Shown one piece after another: positions 18,715 to 27,568 of a stretch of 64,000 bases of DNA. The stretch's first letter is position 1. The number at the start of each line of letters is the position of its first letter. The stretch lies in NCBI GenBank assembly GCA_963757125.1, contig CAVWQP010000009.1, positions 1,674,001-1,738,000 on the forward strand, written 5' to 3'. The notes under the pieces were generated by a model. That model saw only the letters and a list, made by a program, of their open reading frames with translations, was not told the DNA's origin and searched no databases. Made by a program: the position numbers and the translations under genes. Origin of the DNA: CAVVSD01 sp963757125. GTDB taxonomy: Bacteria > Actinomycetota > Thermoleophilia > Solirubrobacterales > Solirubrobacteraceae.

Positions 18715-19363
18715 CGTCGAAGAGGAGCGCCTCCAGGCCGACGACGGGCGAGGACTCAAGCGTCCCGACCCGCCGCACCGCGAGCAGCACGCCGGGCATG
18801 AACGAGGTCCTGTCGGTGGAGTCGTGGCGGATCGTCAGGGTCTGCCCCACGTCGCCCAGGATGACCTCCTGGTGCGCGACGAGGCCGGGCAGCCGCACCG
18901 AGTGGATCGGCACGTCGCCGTCCATGAGCTCGGCCGTGCGCGCGGCGGTGCCGCTGGGCGCGTCGAGCTTGCGGTCGTGGTGCAGCTCGATGATCTCCGC
19001 CTTGCCCATGATCCGCGACGCCTCCGTGGCGAAGCGCATCATGAGCACCGCCCCGATCGCGAAGTTCGGCGCGACGAGCACCTTGCCGTCCCCCGGCATC
19101 GCGGCGATCTCGGCGACGTCGAAGCCGGTCGTGCCCACCACCGCGTGGACCCCCGCGCCGACGGCGAGCCGGATGTTCTCCAGCGCGGTGTCGGGGCGGG
19201 TGAAGTCGACGAGGACGTCGGCGTCGCCGAGCACGTCCTGGACGGACACCCCCAGCTCCGGATCGGCGCGCCCGGTGAGCTCCATGTCCTCGGCGCCGGT
19301 GACGGCGTCGCAGACGGTGGCGCCCATCCGGCCCGCGGCGCCCGCCACGGCCACCCGAATCAC
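18707..19363 (-). CDS. dapB: 4-hydroxy-tetrahydrodipicolinate reductase
   Basis: NAD(P)H-dependent second enzyme of the diaminopimelate branch, following DapA. The 218 residues show the Rossmann start VAVAGAAGRMG, the VGTTGF motif, the catalytic region ELHHDRKLDAPSGTA (His-His and Lys), and DVGQTLTIRHDS near the end. The start overlaps the M16 peptidase stop (ATGA), so it belongs to the pnp-M16-dapB-GNAT transcription unit. Confidence 0.97.
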   Translation of the reverse strand: MIRVAVAGAAGRMGATVCDAVTGAEDMELTGRADPELGVSVQDVLGDADVLVDFTRPDTALENIRLAVGAGVHAVVGTTGFDVAEIAAMPGDGKVLVAPNFAIGAVLMMRFATEASRIMGKAEIIELHHDRKLDAPSGTAARTAELMDGDVPIHSVRLPGLVAHQEVILGDVGQTLTIRHDSTDRTSFMPGVLLAVRRVGTLESSPVVGLEALLFDDA

Positions 19364-20643
19364 GCGGCCTCCGCGAGTGCAGGCGAGATCGGCTCGAGCG
19401 CCCTCCGGAACGCCGACTCGTCCGTGCCGACGCCGGCGGCGCTGAGCCGCTCGGGCGCGAACAGCTCGGCGGCGAGCTCGCGGACGTCGTCCATCGTCAC
19501 GGCGTCGACGTGCTCGATGATCTCGTCGACGGACAGCACCGGGAGCCCGGCCAGGACCGAGGAGCCCAGGCGGTTCATCCGCGCGGACGTCGACTCCAGC
19601 GCCAGGACGGTGCGTCCCTTGACGTTCTCCTTCGACCGGGCCAGCTCCTCCGGGGTCGCGGGGTCGGCGACGAAGCGCTCGAGCTCGGTGCCGACGACCT
19701 TCATGGCGGCGCCGACGTTGTCTGGCCGCGTGCCGACGTAGAGGCCGACCTGCCCGGCGCCCGCGTGCAGCGCGCTGAACGAGTAGACGCTGTAGGCCAG
19801 GCCCCGGCGCTCGCGCACCTCCTGGAACAGCCGGGAGGACGACGTGCCGCCGAGGACGTTGTCGAGGATCCGCAGCGCCCAGCGGCGGTCGTCGTCACGG
19901 GCGATGCCCGGCGCGCCGAGGCACACGTGGTACTGCTCGGTGTCCTTGCGGATGAAGCGCATCCGCGCCTCGAGGCCGTCGGGCGGCGGAGGGGCGAGCG
20001 GCGCGGTCGACGACGGCAGCGCCGCGGCGTCGGCCGCGAGCGCGAGCTCCACGAGCGCGTCGTGGTCGATCGAGCCGGCGGCGGCCAGCACGACGTTCTG
20101 CGGGCCGTAGCGCTGCGCGTGGAACGCCTTGAGCACGTCGGCCTGGCTGCCCGCCACGACGTCCGCATAGCCGATGACCGCACGGCCGAGCGGGTGCCCG
20201 CCGAAGATCGCCTGGCCGAGGACGTCGAACACCTTGTCCTGCGGATCGTCCTCGTACATCGCGATCTCCTCGAGGACGATCTGGCGCTCGTTGTCGAGGT
20301 CCTCCGCGGCGATGCGGGGCTTCCAGACCATCTCGTGCATGACGTCGAACGCCTCGGGGAGGTGGACGTCCAGCACGCGGGCGTAGACCGACGTCGTCTC
20401 CTTGCCCGTCCCCGCGTTGAGCTCGGCGCCCATGGCGTCGAAGAGCTGGTCGATCTCCAGCGACCCGTAGCGGTCGGTCCCGCGGAACAGCATGTGCTCC
20501 AGCAGGTGCGACAGACCGGCCTCCGGCTCGTCCTCGGTGACGGAGCCGGTGCCGATCCAGAACCCCAGGGCGACGGACCGGACGGAGTCCATGGACTCCG
20601 TCACGACCCGCACGCCCGAGGGCAGAGTGGTGAGGCGGTGCAA
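19360..20643 (-). CDS. M16 family zinc peptidase (processing peptidase-like)
   Basis: A 427-residue insulinase-family protein. The inverted zinc motif HLLEH lies at residues 46-50 (SHLLEHMLFRGT), with the downstream glutamate in ERQIVLEEIAMYEDDP. The C-terminal half has the R/Y pair region RRGLAYSVYSF. I choose TTG 20643, directly behind the pnp stop (TAG at 20645-20647), because the longer ORF begins inside pnp. Members act as homodimers on short peptides. The pnp-M16-dapB order is common in Gram-positives. Confidence 0.93.
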   Translation of the reverse strand: MHRLTTLPSGVRVVTESMDSVRSVALGFWIGTGSVTEDEPEAGLSHLLEHMLFRGTDRYGSLEIDQLFDAMGAELNAGTGKETTSVYARVLDVHLPEAFDVMHEMVWKPRIAAEDLDNERQIVLEEIAMYEDDPQDKVFDVLGQAIFGGHPLGRAVIGYADVVAGSQADVLKAFHAQRYGPQNVVLAAAGSIDHDALVELALAADAAALPSSTAPLAPPPPDGLEARMRFIRKDTEQYHVCLGAPGIARDDDRRWALRILDNVLGGTSSSRLFQEVRERRGLAYSVYSFSALHAGAGQVGLYVGTRPDNVGAAMKVVGTELERFVADPATPEELARSKENVKGRTVLALESTSARMNRLGSSVLAGLPVLSVDEIIEHVDAVTMDDVRELAAELFAPERLSAAGVGTDESAFRRALEPISPALAEAA

Positions 20644-20644
20644 C

Positions 20645-22906
20645 CTAGGCGCGCTCGGGGTCGCGCCCACGGCGCGGGCGGCCGGAGCCACGCGACCCGC
20701 GGTCGCCGCCGCGGTCGCCACGGTCGCCGCCGCCGCCGCGCGGGCGGCCGCCGCCGTTTCCGGAGCCCATGGCTGCGAGCTCCTCGACGGTCTTGCCCGC
20801 GATGTCCGGGTCGTCCGCCAGCCGGAGGCCGATGCGGCCGCGCTCGCGGTCGACCTCGACCACGCGGACCTTGATCTCGTCGCCCTTGTTGAGGACCTCC
20901 TCGACCGTGTCGGGCCGCTGGCCCGGCGCGATGTTGGAGATGTGCAGGAGGCCGTCGGTGCCCTTGGAGAGCTCGACGAACGCGCCGAAGGTCGTCGTCT
21001 TCACGACCTTGCCGTTGAACTCGTCGCCGACCTCGACCTCCTTCATCATCGAGCGGATGTGCTCGGCGAGTGCGTCGCCCAGCTCACCGTTGGAGGCGTA
21101 GACGAGGACCTGGCCTTCGTCGTTGACGTCGATCTGCGACTCGAACTGCTCCTGCAGGCCGCGGATCGTCTCGCCGCCCTTGCCGATGAGCAGGCCGATC
21201 TGCGACGGGTCGATCTTGAGCTGCACGATGCGCGGCGCGTGGGGCTTGAGCTCCGTGCGCGGGCCGTCGAGCACCTCGTTCATCTTGCCGAGGATGAACA
21301 TCCGGGCCTCGCGGGCCTGGGTCAGCGCGTCGCGCAGGATGTCGAACGTGACGCCCTGGATCTTGATGTCCATCTGCAGGGCGGTGATGCCCTCGGACGT
21401 GCCGGCGACCTTGAAGTCCATGTCGCCCAGGTGGTCCTCGACGCCCGCGATGTCGGTGAGGACGATGTAGTCGTCGCCCTCCTTGATGAGGCCCATCGCG
21501 ATGCCTGCCACCGGCCGCTTCAGCGGGACGCCTGCGTCCATGAGCGACAGCGACGAGCCGCAGACGGAGGCCATCGACGACGAGCCGTTGGACTCCAGGA
21601 TGTCCGACACGACGCGGATCGTGTAGGGGAACTCCTCGGTCGACGGGACCATCGGGACCAGCGCGCGCTCGGCGAGCGCCCCGTGGCCGACGTCACGGCG
21701 CTTCGGGCCGCCGAGGCGGCCTGCCTCGCCCACGGAGAAGGGCGGGAAGTTGTAGTGGTGGAAGTAGAACTTCTGCGTCTGGAGCCCGAGGGTGTCCAGC
21801 CGCATCTCCTCCTTCAGCGTGCCGAGGGCGGCGACGCTGAGCGCCTGCGTCTGGCCACGCGTGAAGAGCGCAGAGCCGTGCGTGCGCGGCGCGTAGGACA
21901 CCTCGATGTCGATCGGACGGATCTCGTTCTCCGCGCGGCCGTCCGGGCGCTTCTTGTGGACGGCGATGCGCTGGCGGACGGTCGCCTTCTCGAGCGCGTC
22001 GAACGCCTGCTGGACGCGGCCGCGCTGCTCCGCGTAGCCCTCCCAGTCCTGGTCGCCCGAGTGCGCCTCGATGACGGCGGCCTCGACCTCCTTCGTCGCG
22101 TCCTGGCGCTCGAGCTTGTCCTCGACCTGCGTGGCCGCGTCGAGCGCTGCGCCGTGCGAGGCGCGGATGGCCTCGAGCAGGCCCTCGTCGACCTTGGGGG
22201 CCTCGAAGACGAGCTTCTCCTTGCCGGCCTTCTCGGCCAGCTCGCGCTGGGCGGCGCACAGCTTCTTGATCGCGTCGTGCGCGATGTCGAGCGCGTCGAG
22301 CACCTCGGCCTCGGAGACCTCGGAGGCGCCCGCCTCGACCATGAGGATCGCGTCGTCGGTGCCGGCGACGATCAGGTCGAGCTCGGTCGTGTCGAGGAGG
22401 TCCTCCTCGCGCGGGTTGACGACGAAGTTGCCCTCGACCTTGCCGATGCGCACCGCGCCGACGGGCGTGGGGATCGGGATGTCGGAGACCATGAGCGCGG
22501 CGGACGCGCCGTTCATGGCCAGGATGTCGTACGGGTGGACGTGGTCGATCGACATGGGGATGGCCACGAGCTGGGTGTCGTAGCGCCATCCCTTGGGGAA
22601 CAGCGGCCGGATCGGCCGGTCGATCATTCGGGCGGTCAGGATGCCCTTCTCCCCTGCACGACCCTCGCGCTTGAAGAAGGAGCCGGGGATCTTGCCGGCC
22701 GCGTACATCCTCTCCTCGACATCCACCGTCAGGGGGAGGAAGTCGACCTCGCGGAGGCTGCCGCGCGTTGCGGTGGAGAGGACCATGGTGTCGCCCTGGC
22801 GGACGACGACGGAACCCGAGGCCTGCTTTGCGACCTTCCCCGTCTCGAACGAGATCTCGGTACCCGCGATCTCGACCGTGACGGTCGTCGGGTTGGTGCT
22901 GCTCAT
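20645..22906 (-). CDS. pnp: Polyribonucleotide nucleotidyltransferase
   Basis: Phosphorolytic 3'-to-5' exoribonuclease of the RNA decay machinery, about 753 residues from ATG 22906. There are two RNase PH domains separated by a helical domain. The catalytic region is SNGSSSMASVCGSSLSLMDAG; the KH domain has IGLLIGKGGETIRGLQEQF, and the S1 domain VVKTTTFGAFVELSKGTDGLLH. A glycine/arginine-rich tail (GGRPRGGGGDRGDRGG) closes the protein and could add RNA affinity. A GAAGGGAA ribosome site sits before the start. Confidence 0.97.
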   Translation of the reverse strand: MSSTNPTTVTVEIAGTEISFETGKVAKQASGSVVVRQGDTMVLSTATRGSLREVDFLPLTVDVEERMYAAGKIPGSFFKREGRAGEKGILTARMIDRPIRPLFPKGWRYDTQLVAIPMSIDHVHPYDILAMNGASAALMVSDIPIPTPVGAVRIGKVEGNFVVNPREEDLLDTTELDLIVAGTDDAILMVEAGASEVSEAEVLDALDIAHDAIKKLCAAQRELAEKAGKEKLVFEAPKVDEGLLEAIRASHGAALDAATQVEDKLERQDATKEVEAAVIEAHSGDQDWEGYAEQRGRVQQAFDALEKATVRQRIAVHKKRPDGRAENEIRPIDIEVSYAPRTHGSALFTRGQTQALSVAALGTLKEEMRLDTLGLQTQKFYFHHYNFPPFSVGEAGRLGGPKRRDVGHGALAERALVPMVPSTEEFPYTIRVVSDILESNGSSSMASVCGSSLSLMDAGVPLKRPVAGIAMGLIKEGDDYIVLTDIAGVEDHLGDMDFKVAGTSEGITALQMDIKIQGVTFDILRDALTQAREARMFILGKMNEVLDGPRTELKPHAPRIVQLKIDPSQIGLLIGKGGETIRGLQEQFESQIDVNDEGQVLVYASNGELGDALAEHIRSMMKEVEVGDEFNGKVVKTTTFGAFVELSKGTDGLLHISNIAPGQRPDTVEEVLNKGDEIKVRVVEVDRERGRIGLRLADDPDIAGKTVEELAAMGSGNGGGRPRGGGGDRGDRGGDRGSRGSGRPRRGRDPERA

Positions 22907-23457
22907 CGTGGGGAATTCCCTTCTCGCGCGCTCATCGGTTGGCGCGCCGTTTCGCTCTCTTGACTTCGAACAGCCCCAGGATACCCCAGCATTCGGAGCC
23001 CCTCCGGGTTCTCGGTGAAGGCGGTCGGCGTCTCGGCGACCCCTGCCGCCAGGCCCTCCCGGACGTCGCGGCGCACCCGCGCGGCCGCGTCGTCGCCCCG
23101 CCGGTCGGCCTCGAAGCGGTCCAGATCGAGGCCCAGCGCCTCGGCGCGGGCCCAGAGATGCGGGTCGTCGAGGCGCCCCTGGTCGTCGTAGAGCTCGTCG
23201 TGGAACGGCCAGAACGCGTCCTGCATCGCCGCGGCCTCGGCCGCGAGCGCCGTGGGGACGGCGCGGGGGTGCTTCGCCTTCAGCGCGAAGTGCCGGAAGA
23301 CCGTCCGCACGGGCGCGGCCTGCAGCCACTCACGGGCGACCGCGCAGTACGGGCACGTGAAGTCCGCGTAGACGATCACGAGCGGCCCGTCCTCGGGGCC
23401 ACGGGCGTGGTCGTCCGCCCGCAGCGCGGGCGGCGGTGCGCTGGCGAGGTCGCTCAT
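22903..23457 (-). CDS. DsbA/FrnE-like thioredoxin-fold protein
   Basis: A 184-residue oxidoreductase-like protein with the thioredoxin-type active site C35-P-Y-C38 in ADFTCPYCAVAREW. The helical insert follows (FWPFHDELYDDQGRL) and the cis-proline loop is ETPTAF. After that the usual strand and helix (for example FFVNG) are absent, and the tail (MLGYPGAVRSQESETARQPM) looks unlike the family, so the C-terminus may be frameshifted or shortened. There is no signal peptide. The stop overlaps the pnp start by four bases. Confidence 0.82.
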   Translation of the reverse strand: MSDLASAPPPALRADDHARGPEDGPLVIVYADFTCPYCAVAREWLQAAPVRTVFRHFALKAKHPRAVPTALAAEAAAMQDAFWPFHDELYDDQGRLDDPHLWARAEALGLDLDRFEADRRGDDAAARVRRDVREGLAAGVAETPTAFTENPEGLRMLGYPGAVRSQESETARQPMSAREGNSPR

Positions 23458-23468
23458 CCGTACACCGG

Positions 23469-23930
23469 ATGATGCGCATCCACACGCTCGAGCGCGAGCA
23501 GGAACTGCCCGGGACCCCCGCGGAGGTCTTCGACCTGTTCGCCGACGCCCGCAACCTCGAGGCGATCACGCCGCCGCTGCTGCGCTTCGAGGTCATCACG
23601 CCCGGCGAGGTGACGATGCGCGTCGGCGCGCTCATCACGTACCGCCTGCACCTGCACGGCGTGCCGATCTCCTGGCTCACGTCGATCCAGGACTGGGATC
23701 CTCCGCACCGCTTCATCGACCAGCAGGTCCGCGGTCCGTTCGCGCTCTGGCATCACACCCACGAGCTGTTCCCTTCCGGGCCGGGCGGCACGCGCATGCG
23801 TGACACGGTCCGCTACGCGATCGGGTACGGCCCGCTCGGCGAGCTCGCGCACCGCGTGCTCGTCCGGCGCGACCTGGAGACGATCTTCGACTTCCGCGCG
23901 CGGAAGGTCGAGGAGATGCTGCGGGGCTAA
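23469..23930 (+). CDS. SRPBCC family protein
   Basis: A 153-residue START-like ligand-binding protein (ATG 23469 or 23472). It shows TPAEVFDLFADARNLEAITP near the start, the RFIDQQVRGPFALWHH segment and DTVRYAIGYGPLGELAH, as in the polyketide cyclase/dehydrase and CoxG-like relatives. The ligand is unknown. It is divergent from the DsbA-like gene (11 bases apart) and converges on the peroxiredoxin gene across a strong palindrome. Confidence 0.88.
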   Translation: MMRIHTLEREQELPGTPAEVFDLFADARNLEAITPPLLRFEVITPGEVTMRVGALITYRLHLHGVPISWLTSIQDWDPPHRFIDQQVRGPFALWHHTHELFPSGPGGTRMRDTVRYAIGYGPLGELAHRVLVRRDLETIFDFRARKVEEMLRG

Positions 23931-23985
23931 GCGCGACGACAGAATCCTCCCCGCTCGGTCGACCGTCCCACCTATGTCCCATCAG

Positions 23986-24027
23986 CGCTAGCGGGTGGCT
24001 AGCACTGGTGCTAGCCACTGGCTAGCG
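23986..24027. repeat. 42-bp near-perfect palindrome with four GCTAGC
   Basis: The region between two convergent genes holds CGCTAGC, then GGCTAGCAC, GTGCTAGCC and GGCTAGCG, giving arms of 21 bases that match at 18 positions. GCTAGC occurs four times at spacings of 11, 11 and 11 bases, about one helical turn. It could be a bidirectional terminator, although no T run follows, or a protein-binding cluster. CTAG is typically scarce in bacterial DNA, so four copies in 42 bases are unlikely by chance. Confidence 0.75.
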
Positions 24028-24083
24028 ATTCTCGGAACGGTCCGGAGGAGAGGGGCGGCACCTCCACCAGCATCGGGTGCGAC

Positions 24084-24554
24084 CTAGGAGTGCGATGCCT
24101 CGGCGAGCGCGTCGACGATGAGGTTGACGCCGGGCAGGTCGCCCGGGGAGTCGGCCTCGTAGGACCAGGTCACGACGCCGTCGGGGCCGACGATCACGAT
24201 CGAGCGGTTCGAGAAGCCCGCCGGCTCGAAGTACGCGCCGAACGCGCGCGACACGGCGCCCTTCGGCTCGAAGTCCGACAGCTGCGGGATCGAGATGTTG
24301 AGCTGCGCGCGGAACGCCTTCAGCGCGAACGGCCCGTCGCAGGCGACGCCGTACATCTCCACGCCCTGGGCGCGGAGCTCGTCGACGACCTCCTCGTAGA
24401 CCTGCAGCTGGTCCGTGCAGACGGGGCTGAAGGCGGCCGGGTAGAAGACCAGGACGGTCGTCTTGCCCTCGAGGTCGGCCTGCGTGAAGTCCTCGAGGTC
24501 CTCCGTCTTCAGCGTGAAGTCGGGGACCTTCGTGCCGGGCGCGATGGGCGCCAC
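24084..24554 (-). CDS. Peroxiredoxin (AhpE/Bcp-like)
   Basis: A 156-residue thiol peroxidase reducing peroxides. The peroxidatic cysteine C46 lies in FYPAAFSPVCTDQL (P-x3-S-x2-C); another Cys, C72 in GVACDGPF, could act as a partner. RSIVIVGPDGVV and the C-terminal helix follow the AhpE pattern. The start overlaps the rpsO stop, so it is read through from rpsO. Confidence 0.95.
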   Translation of the reverse strand: MAPIAPGTKVPDFTLKTEDLEDFTQADLEGKTTVLVFYPAAFSPVCTDQLQVYEEVVDELRAQGVEMYGVACDGPFALKAFRAQLNISIPQLSDFEPKGAVSRAFGAYFEPAGFSNRSIVIVGPDGVVTWSYEADSPGDLPGVNLIVDALAEASHS

Positions 24555-24823
24555 TAGCGGCGGAGGCCCAGCTCGCGGATCAGCGCGCGGTAACCCTCGA
24601 GATCGTTCTTCTCGAGGTACCGGAGGAAGCGCCGGCGCTGGCCGACGAGCATGAGGAGCCCGCGGCGCGAGTGGTGGTCCTTGCGGTGGCTGCGCAGGTG
24701 CTCCGTGAGATCGTTGATCCGCTCGGTCAGCAGCGCCACCTGGACACGGGTGCTCCCCGTGTCGTGTTCGTTCTCGCCGAACCGGCGGATGATGTCGAGC
24801 TTGCGCTCCTGCGTCAGTGGCAT
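24554..24823 (-). CDS. rpsO: 30S ribosomal protein S15
   Basis: An 89-residue primary 16S rRNA-binding protein with the conserved HDTGSTRVQVALLTERINDL and HSRRGLLMLVGQRRRFLRYL segments. The length is exactly that of the family. It sits downstream of ribF with a 33-base gap that contains a small hairpin, and it overlaps the peroxiredoxin. In E. coli S15 represses its own mRNA through a leader structure; whether the short hairpin does this here is not known. Confidence 0.98.
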   Translation of the reverse strand: MPLTQERKLDIIRRFGENEHDTGSTRVQVALLTERINDLTEHLRSHRKDHHSRRGLLMLVGQRRRFLRYLEKNDLEGYRALIRELGLRR

Positions 24824-24832
24824 GCGGCGGAG

Positions 24833-24847
24833 CAGGCTAGCAGCCTG
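24833..24847 (-). other. Small hairpin in the ribF-rpsO gap
   Basis: CAGGCT-AGC-AGCCTG forms a six-pair stem with a three-base loop, 10 bases before the rpsO start, and again contains GCTAGC. It could mark an RNA processing site or a translational control element. It has no T run. Confidence 0.4.
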
Positions 24848-24856
24848 GGTCGGGCG

Positions 24857-25756
24857 TCAGGCGGCCGCGCGAGCGCGGGCGGCTGCGATCCGGCGCGTGT
24901 CCTCGACGTCGCGCTCGATCTGCGCGACGAGCTCCTCGACGCCGCTGAACGCCAGCTCCCCGCGCAGGCGCTCGAGGAAGGTCAGCTCGAGCTGCGTGCC
25001 GTACAGGTCCCCGCTGAAGTCGAGGAGGTAGGCCTCGACGAGCTCGCCGAGGCGGGTCTCGAACGTCGGGCGCACCCCGATGCTCACTGCAGCAGGGATC
25101 GAGCCGTTGGCCAGGCACGCGTAGACCCCGAAGGCCGGCGTGACGAACCCGGGATCGGGGACGAGGTTCGCGGTCGGGTAGCCGATCGTGCGCCCGCGCT
25201 GCTCGCCCTGCACCACCTCGCCCGCCATCGCGAAGGGCACGCCGAGCAGCCGGCCCCCGGCGGCGACGTCGCCCTCGTCTGCGACGAGTCTGCGGATGTG
25301 GCTGGACGAGACGATCTCCCCCTCCACCTGCAGCAGCGGCACCACGCGCGTCTCGAACCGGCTGTCGGCCGCGAGCATCGCCGCCCGCCCGGTCGCGCGG
25401 TGGCCGAAGTGGAAGTTCTCCCCCACCGACACGTGCGTCGCGCCGAGGGCGTCCACGAGCACGTGGTCGGCGAAGTCCGTCGCCGAGCGCGCGGCGAACG
25501 CGCTGTCGAACGGCACGACGACGACCTCCGACACCCCGAGGCCCCCGATGAGCGCGGCCTTGCGCTCGAGCGACGTCAGCAGCTGCGGCGGCGTGTCCGG
25601 GTGCAGGACGACCGCGGGGTGCGGCTCGAAGGTGACGACGGTGTCCGCGCCGCGGATGACCTCGCGGTGCCCGAGGTGCACGCCGTCGAACGTCCCCACG
25701 GCGAGGCGCCGCGGGCGGCGCTCGGCGTCCTGGAGGCGGGTCACGGCGACCGTCAT
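24857..25756 (-). CDS. ribF: Bifunctional riboflavin kinase/FAD synthetase
   Basis: Makes FMN and then FAD from riboflavin, 299 residues. The N-terminal nucleotidyltransferase domain has VGTFDGVHLGHREV and VGENFHFGH and the VSSSHIRRL motif. The C-terminal riboflavin kinase domain has GRTIGYPTANLVPDP and GVYACLANG. The start overlaps the truB stop (ATGA). The truB-ribF-rpsO order is widely conserved in bacteria. Confidence 0.97.
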   Translation of the reverse strand: MTVAVTRLQDAERRPRRLAVGTFDGVHLGHREVIRGADTVVTFEPHPAVVLHPDTPPQLLTSLERKAALIGGLGVSEVVVVPFDSAFAARSATDFADHVLVDALGATHVSVGENFHFGHRATGRAAMLAADSRFETRVVPLLQVEGEIVSSSHIRRLVADEGDVAAGGRLLGVPFAMAGEVVQGEQRGRTIGYPTANLVPDPGFVTPAFGVYACLANGSIPAAVSIGVRPTFETRLGELVEAYLLDFSGDLYGTQLELTFLERLRGELAFSGVEELVAQIERDVEDTRRIAAARARAAA

Positions 25757-26544
25757 GCGCGAAAGCCTACGGTGGGCTTCAGCGTGCCGTCCCGCGGCTC
25801 GGCGACGGCGACGGGCCCGCCGGCGTCCACGAGCAGCACCGGGCCCTGGGACTGCCCGGGATCCGGGATCGCACGGCCGTGCACCGCGGCGCGCGCGTCG
25901 TCCTCGTCCAGGCGCACCGACGGCATGAAGCGCAGCGCGTCGGCGAGCCCGATCACGTGGCCGGGGTCGGCGTCGCGGACGTCGAACGGGCCGATCGCGG
26001 TCCGCCGCAGCTCCTCGCAGTAGGCGTCGCCGAGGTCGGCGACGAGCGACCGCACGTAGGTCCCCGACGAGCACTCGATCTCGAACTCGGCCCGGTCGTC
26101 GGCGCGCCAGCGCTGGACGAAGCGCTCCACGTGCACGACGCGCTCCGGGATCTCGACGACCTCGCCGCGCCGTGCCCGCGCGTACGCCCGCTCGCCGTCG
26201 ACGTGGACGGCCGAGTGCGCCGGCGGCCGCTGGCGCACCTCGCCCGTCGGCAGGTGCAGCGGGTCGGGCGGCATCTCCCCTGTCACCGTGATCTCGCCCT
26301 CGGGATCGCCGGTCGTCGAGACGGCGCCCAGGCGGGCGGTCGCCACGTACGTCTTCGGCAGCTCCATGAGGAAGCGCTGGGTCCGCGTGGCCCGGCCGAC
26401 GAGGATCAGCAGCAGGCCGGTCGCGAAGGGGTCAAGCGTGCCGGCGTGCCCGACGCGCTTGATGCCGAGCGCGCGACGCACCGCCGCGACCATGTCGTGC
26501 GAGGTCTTGCCTGCCGGCTTGTCGATGAGGAGGACCCCGTCCAC
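25753..26544 (-). CDS. truB: tRNA pseudouridine-55 synthase
   Basis: Converts U55 in the T loop of tRNA to pseudouridine. The 263 residues run from GTG 26544 (VDGVLLIDKPAGKTSHDMV), where family homology begins. The catalytic aspartate is D38 in GHAGTLDPFATGLL, and other marks are KTYVATARLG and CSSGTYVRSLVADLG. A PUA-like C-terminal part is present but short. It lies 25 bases behind the DHH phosphoesterase gene in the infB operon. Confidence 0.96.
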   Translation of the reverse strand: MDGVLLIDKPAGKTSHDMVAAVRRALGIKRVGHAGTLDPFATGLLLILVGRATRTQRFLMELPKTYVATARLGAVSTTGDPEGEITVTGEMPPDPLHLPTGEVRQRPPAHSAVHVDGERAYARARRGEVVEIPERVVHVERFVQRWRADDRAEFEIECSSGTYVRSLVADLGDAYCEELRRTAIGPFDVRDADPGHVIGLADALRFMPSVRLDEDDARAAVHGRAIPDPGQSQGPVLLVDAGGPVAVAEPRDGTLKPTVGFRA

Positions 26545-26569
26545 GGACGAGGACGATATGCCCGTCGGG

Positions 26570-27568
26570 TCAGTGGGCCGTCGGAGCGAGCTGCGCGGCG
26601 ATGTGCGAGCGCAGGAACGCGACGATCTCGTCGGGCTCCAGCTCCGTCGTGAAGCCGGCCGCCTGGCGGTGCCCGCCACCGCCGCCCGCGCGGGCGATCG
26701 CGGACACGTCGACCTCGCCGTCGGTCGCGCGCAGCGACACCTTGGCGCGCGCCGGGCCGCCGTGGAGCGGCGGGATCGAGCGGGTCAGCGCCGCCACCTT
26801 CGTGCCGTCGATGGCCCGCAGGTGGTCGATGATCCCCTCCGTGTAGGACTCCTGCGCCCCGGTCCGGGCGAAGTCGTCGAGGCCGAGCTGCACGTACGTG
26901 AGCCGGCCCCCGTCGAAGCGCTCCATGACGTCGAGCGCGCGCGCCAGCAGCGCCACCTTGGGCTCCGGCATCCCCTCGTACAGGCGCCGGAACGTCTCGT
27001 GCACGTTGACCCCGGCGGCGACCAGCTCGGCGGCCATCTCGTGGGCGCGCACGCCGGTGTTCGTGTACATGAAGCGCCCGGTGTCGGTCACGAGGCCGAC
27101 GTACAGGCCCTCGGCGACGCGGCGCGTCGGCTGGACGCCGAGGTCGCGCATCAGGTCCCACACCACCTCCGCCGTGCTCGACGCCTCCGGCACGACGTGG
27201 TTGATGTCGGCGAAGCGGGTGTTGTCGTGGTGGTGGTCGACGTTGACGACGCAGATCGCGCTGTTGCGCAGCTGCTCGACTGGGTTGCGGTCGAGGTTCC
27301 CGCAGTCCAGGAACACGAGGGTCCGGGTGTCGGCGTCCTCCGGCGGCGCGGAGACCAGGCCGTCGAGGTCGAGCCAGGCGTACTCGTACGGGAGCGGCAG
27401 GTCGCTCTCGGACACGTACATGATCGAGTCCTTGCCGAGCGACTCCAGGAGCCCCTGCATGCCGACGAGGGAGCCCAGCGCGTCCCCGTCCGGCGACTCA
27501 TGGGTGACGAGCACGAAGCGGTCCTCCGTGCGGAGCTTGCGCAGGACCTCCGCCCGGTCGGCGTTCAC
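26570..27568 (-). CDS. nrnA: DHH/DHHA1 phosphoesterase (NrnA-like)
   Basis: Degrades nano-RNA (2-5 nucleotides) and dephosphorylates pAp, 332 residues. Metal motifs are VTHESPDGDALGS, FLDCGN, VNVDHHHDN (DHH) and VTDTGRFMYTN. The DHHA1 domain ends with GGGGGHRQAAGF, the substrate-binding glycine/histidine motif. The stop-start overlap with rbfA and the position between rbfA and truB match the usual Gram-positive gene order. Confidence 0.94.
   Translation of the reverse strand: MNADRAEVLRKLRTEDRFVLVTHESPDGDALGSLVGMQGLLESLGKDSIMYVSESDLPLPYEYAWLDLDGLVSAPPEDADTRTLVFLDCGNLDRNPVEQLRNSAICVVNVDHHHDNTRFADINHVVPEASSTAEVVWDLMRDLGVQPTRRVAEGLYVGLVTDTGRFMYTNTGVRAHEMAAELVAAGVNVHETFRRLYEGMPEPKVALLARALDVMERFDGGRLTYVQLGLDDFARTGAQESYTEGIIDHLRAIDGTKVAALTRSIPPLHGGPARAKVSLRATDGEVDVSAIARAGGGGGHRQAAGFTTELEPDEIVAFLRSHIAAQLAPTAH

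Noticed and set aside
20660..20770. Alternative long start of the M16 peptidase (ATG 20721)
   Set aside because: It would overlap the pnp C-terminal Gly/Arg tail and has no family similarity; TTG 20643 fits the homology.
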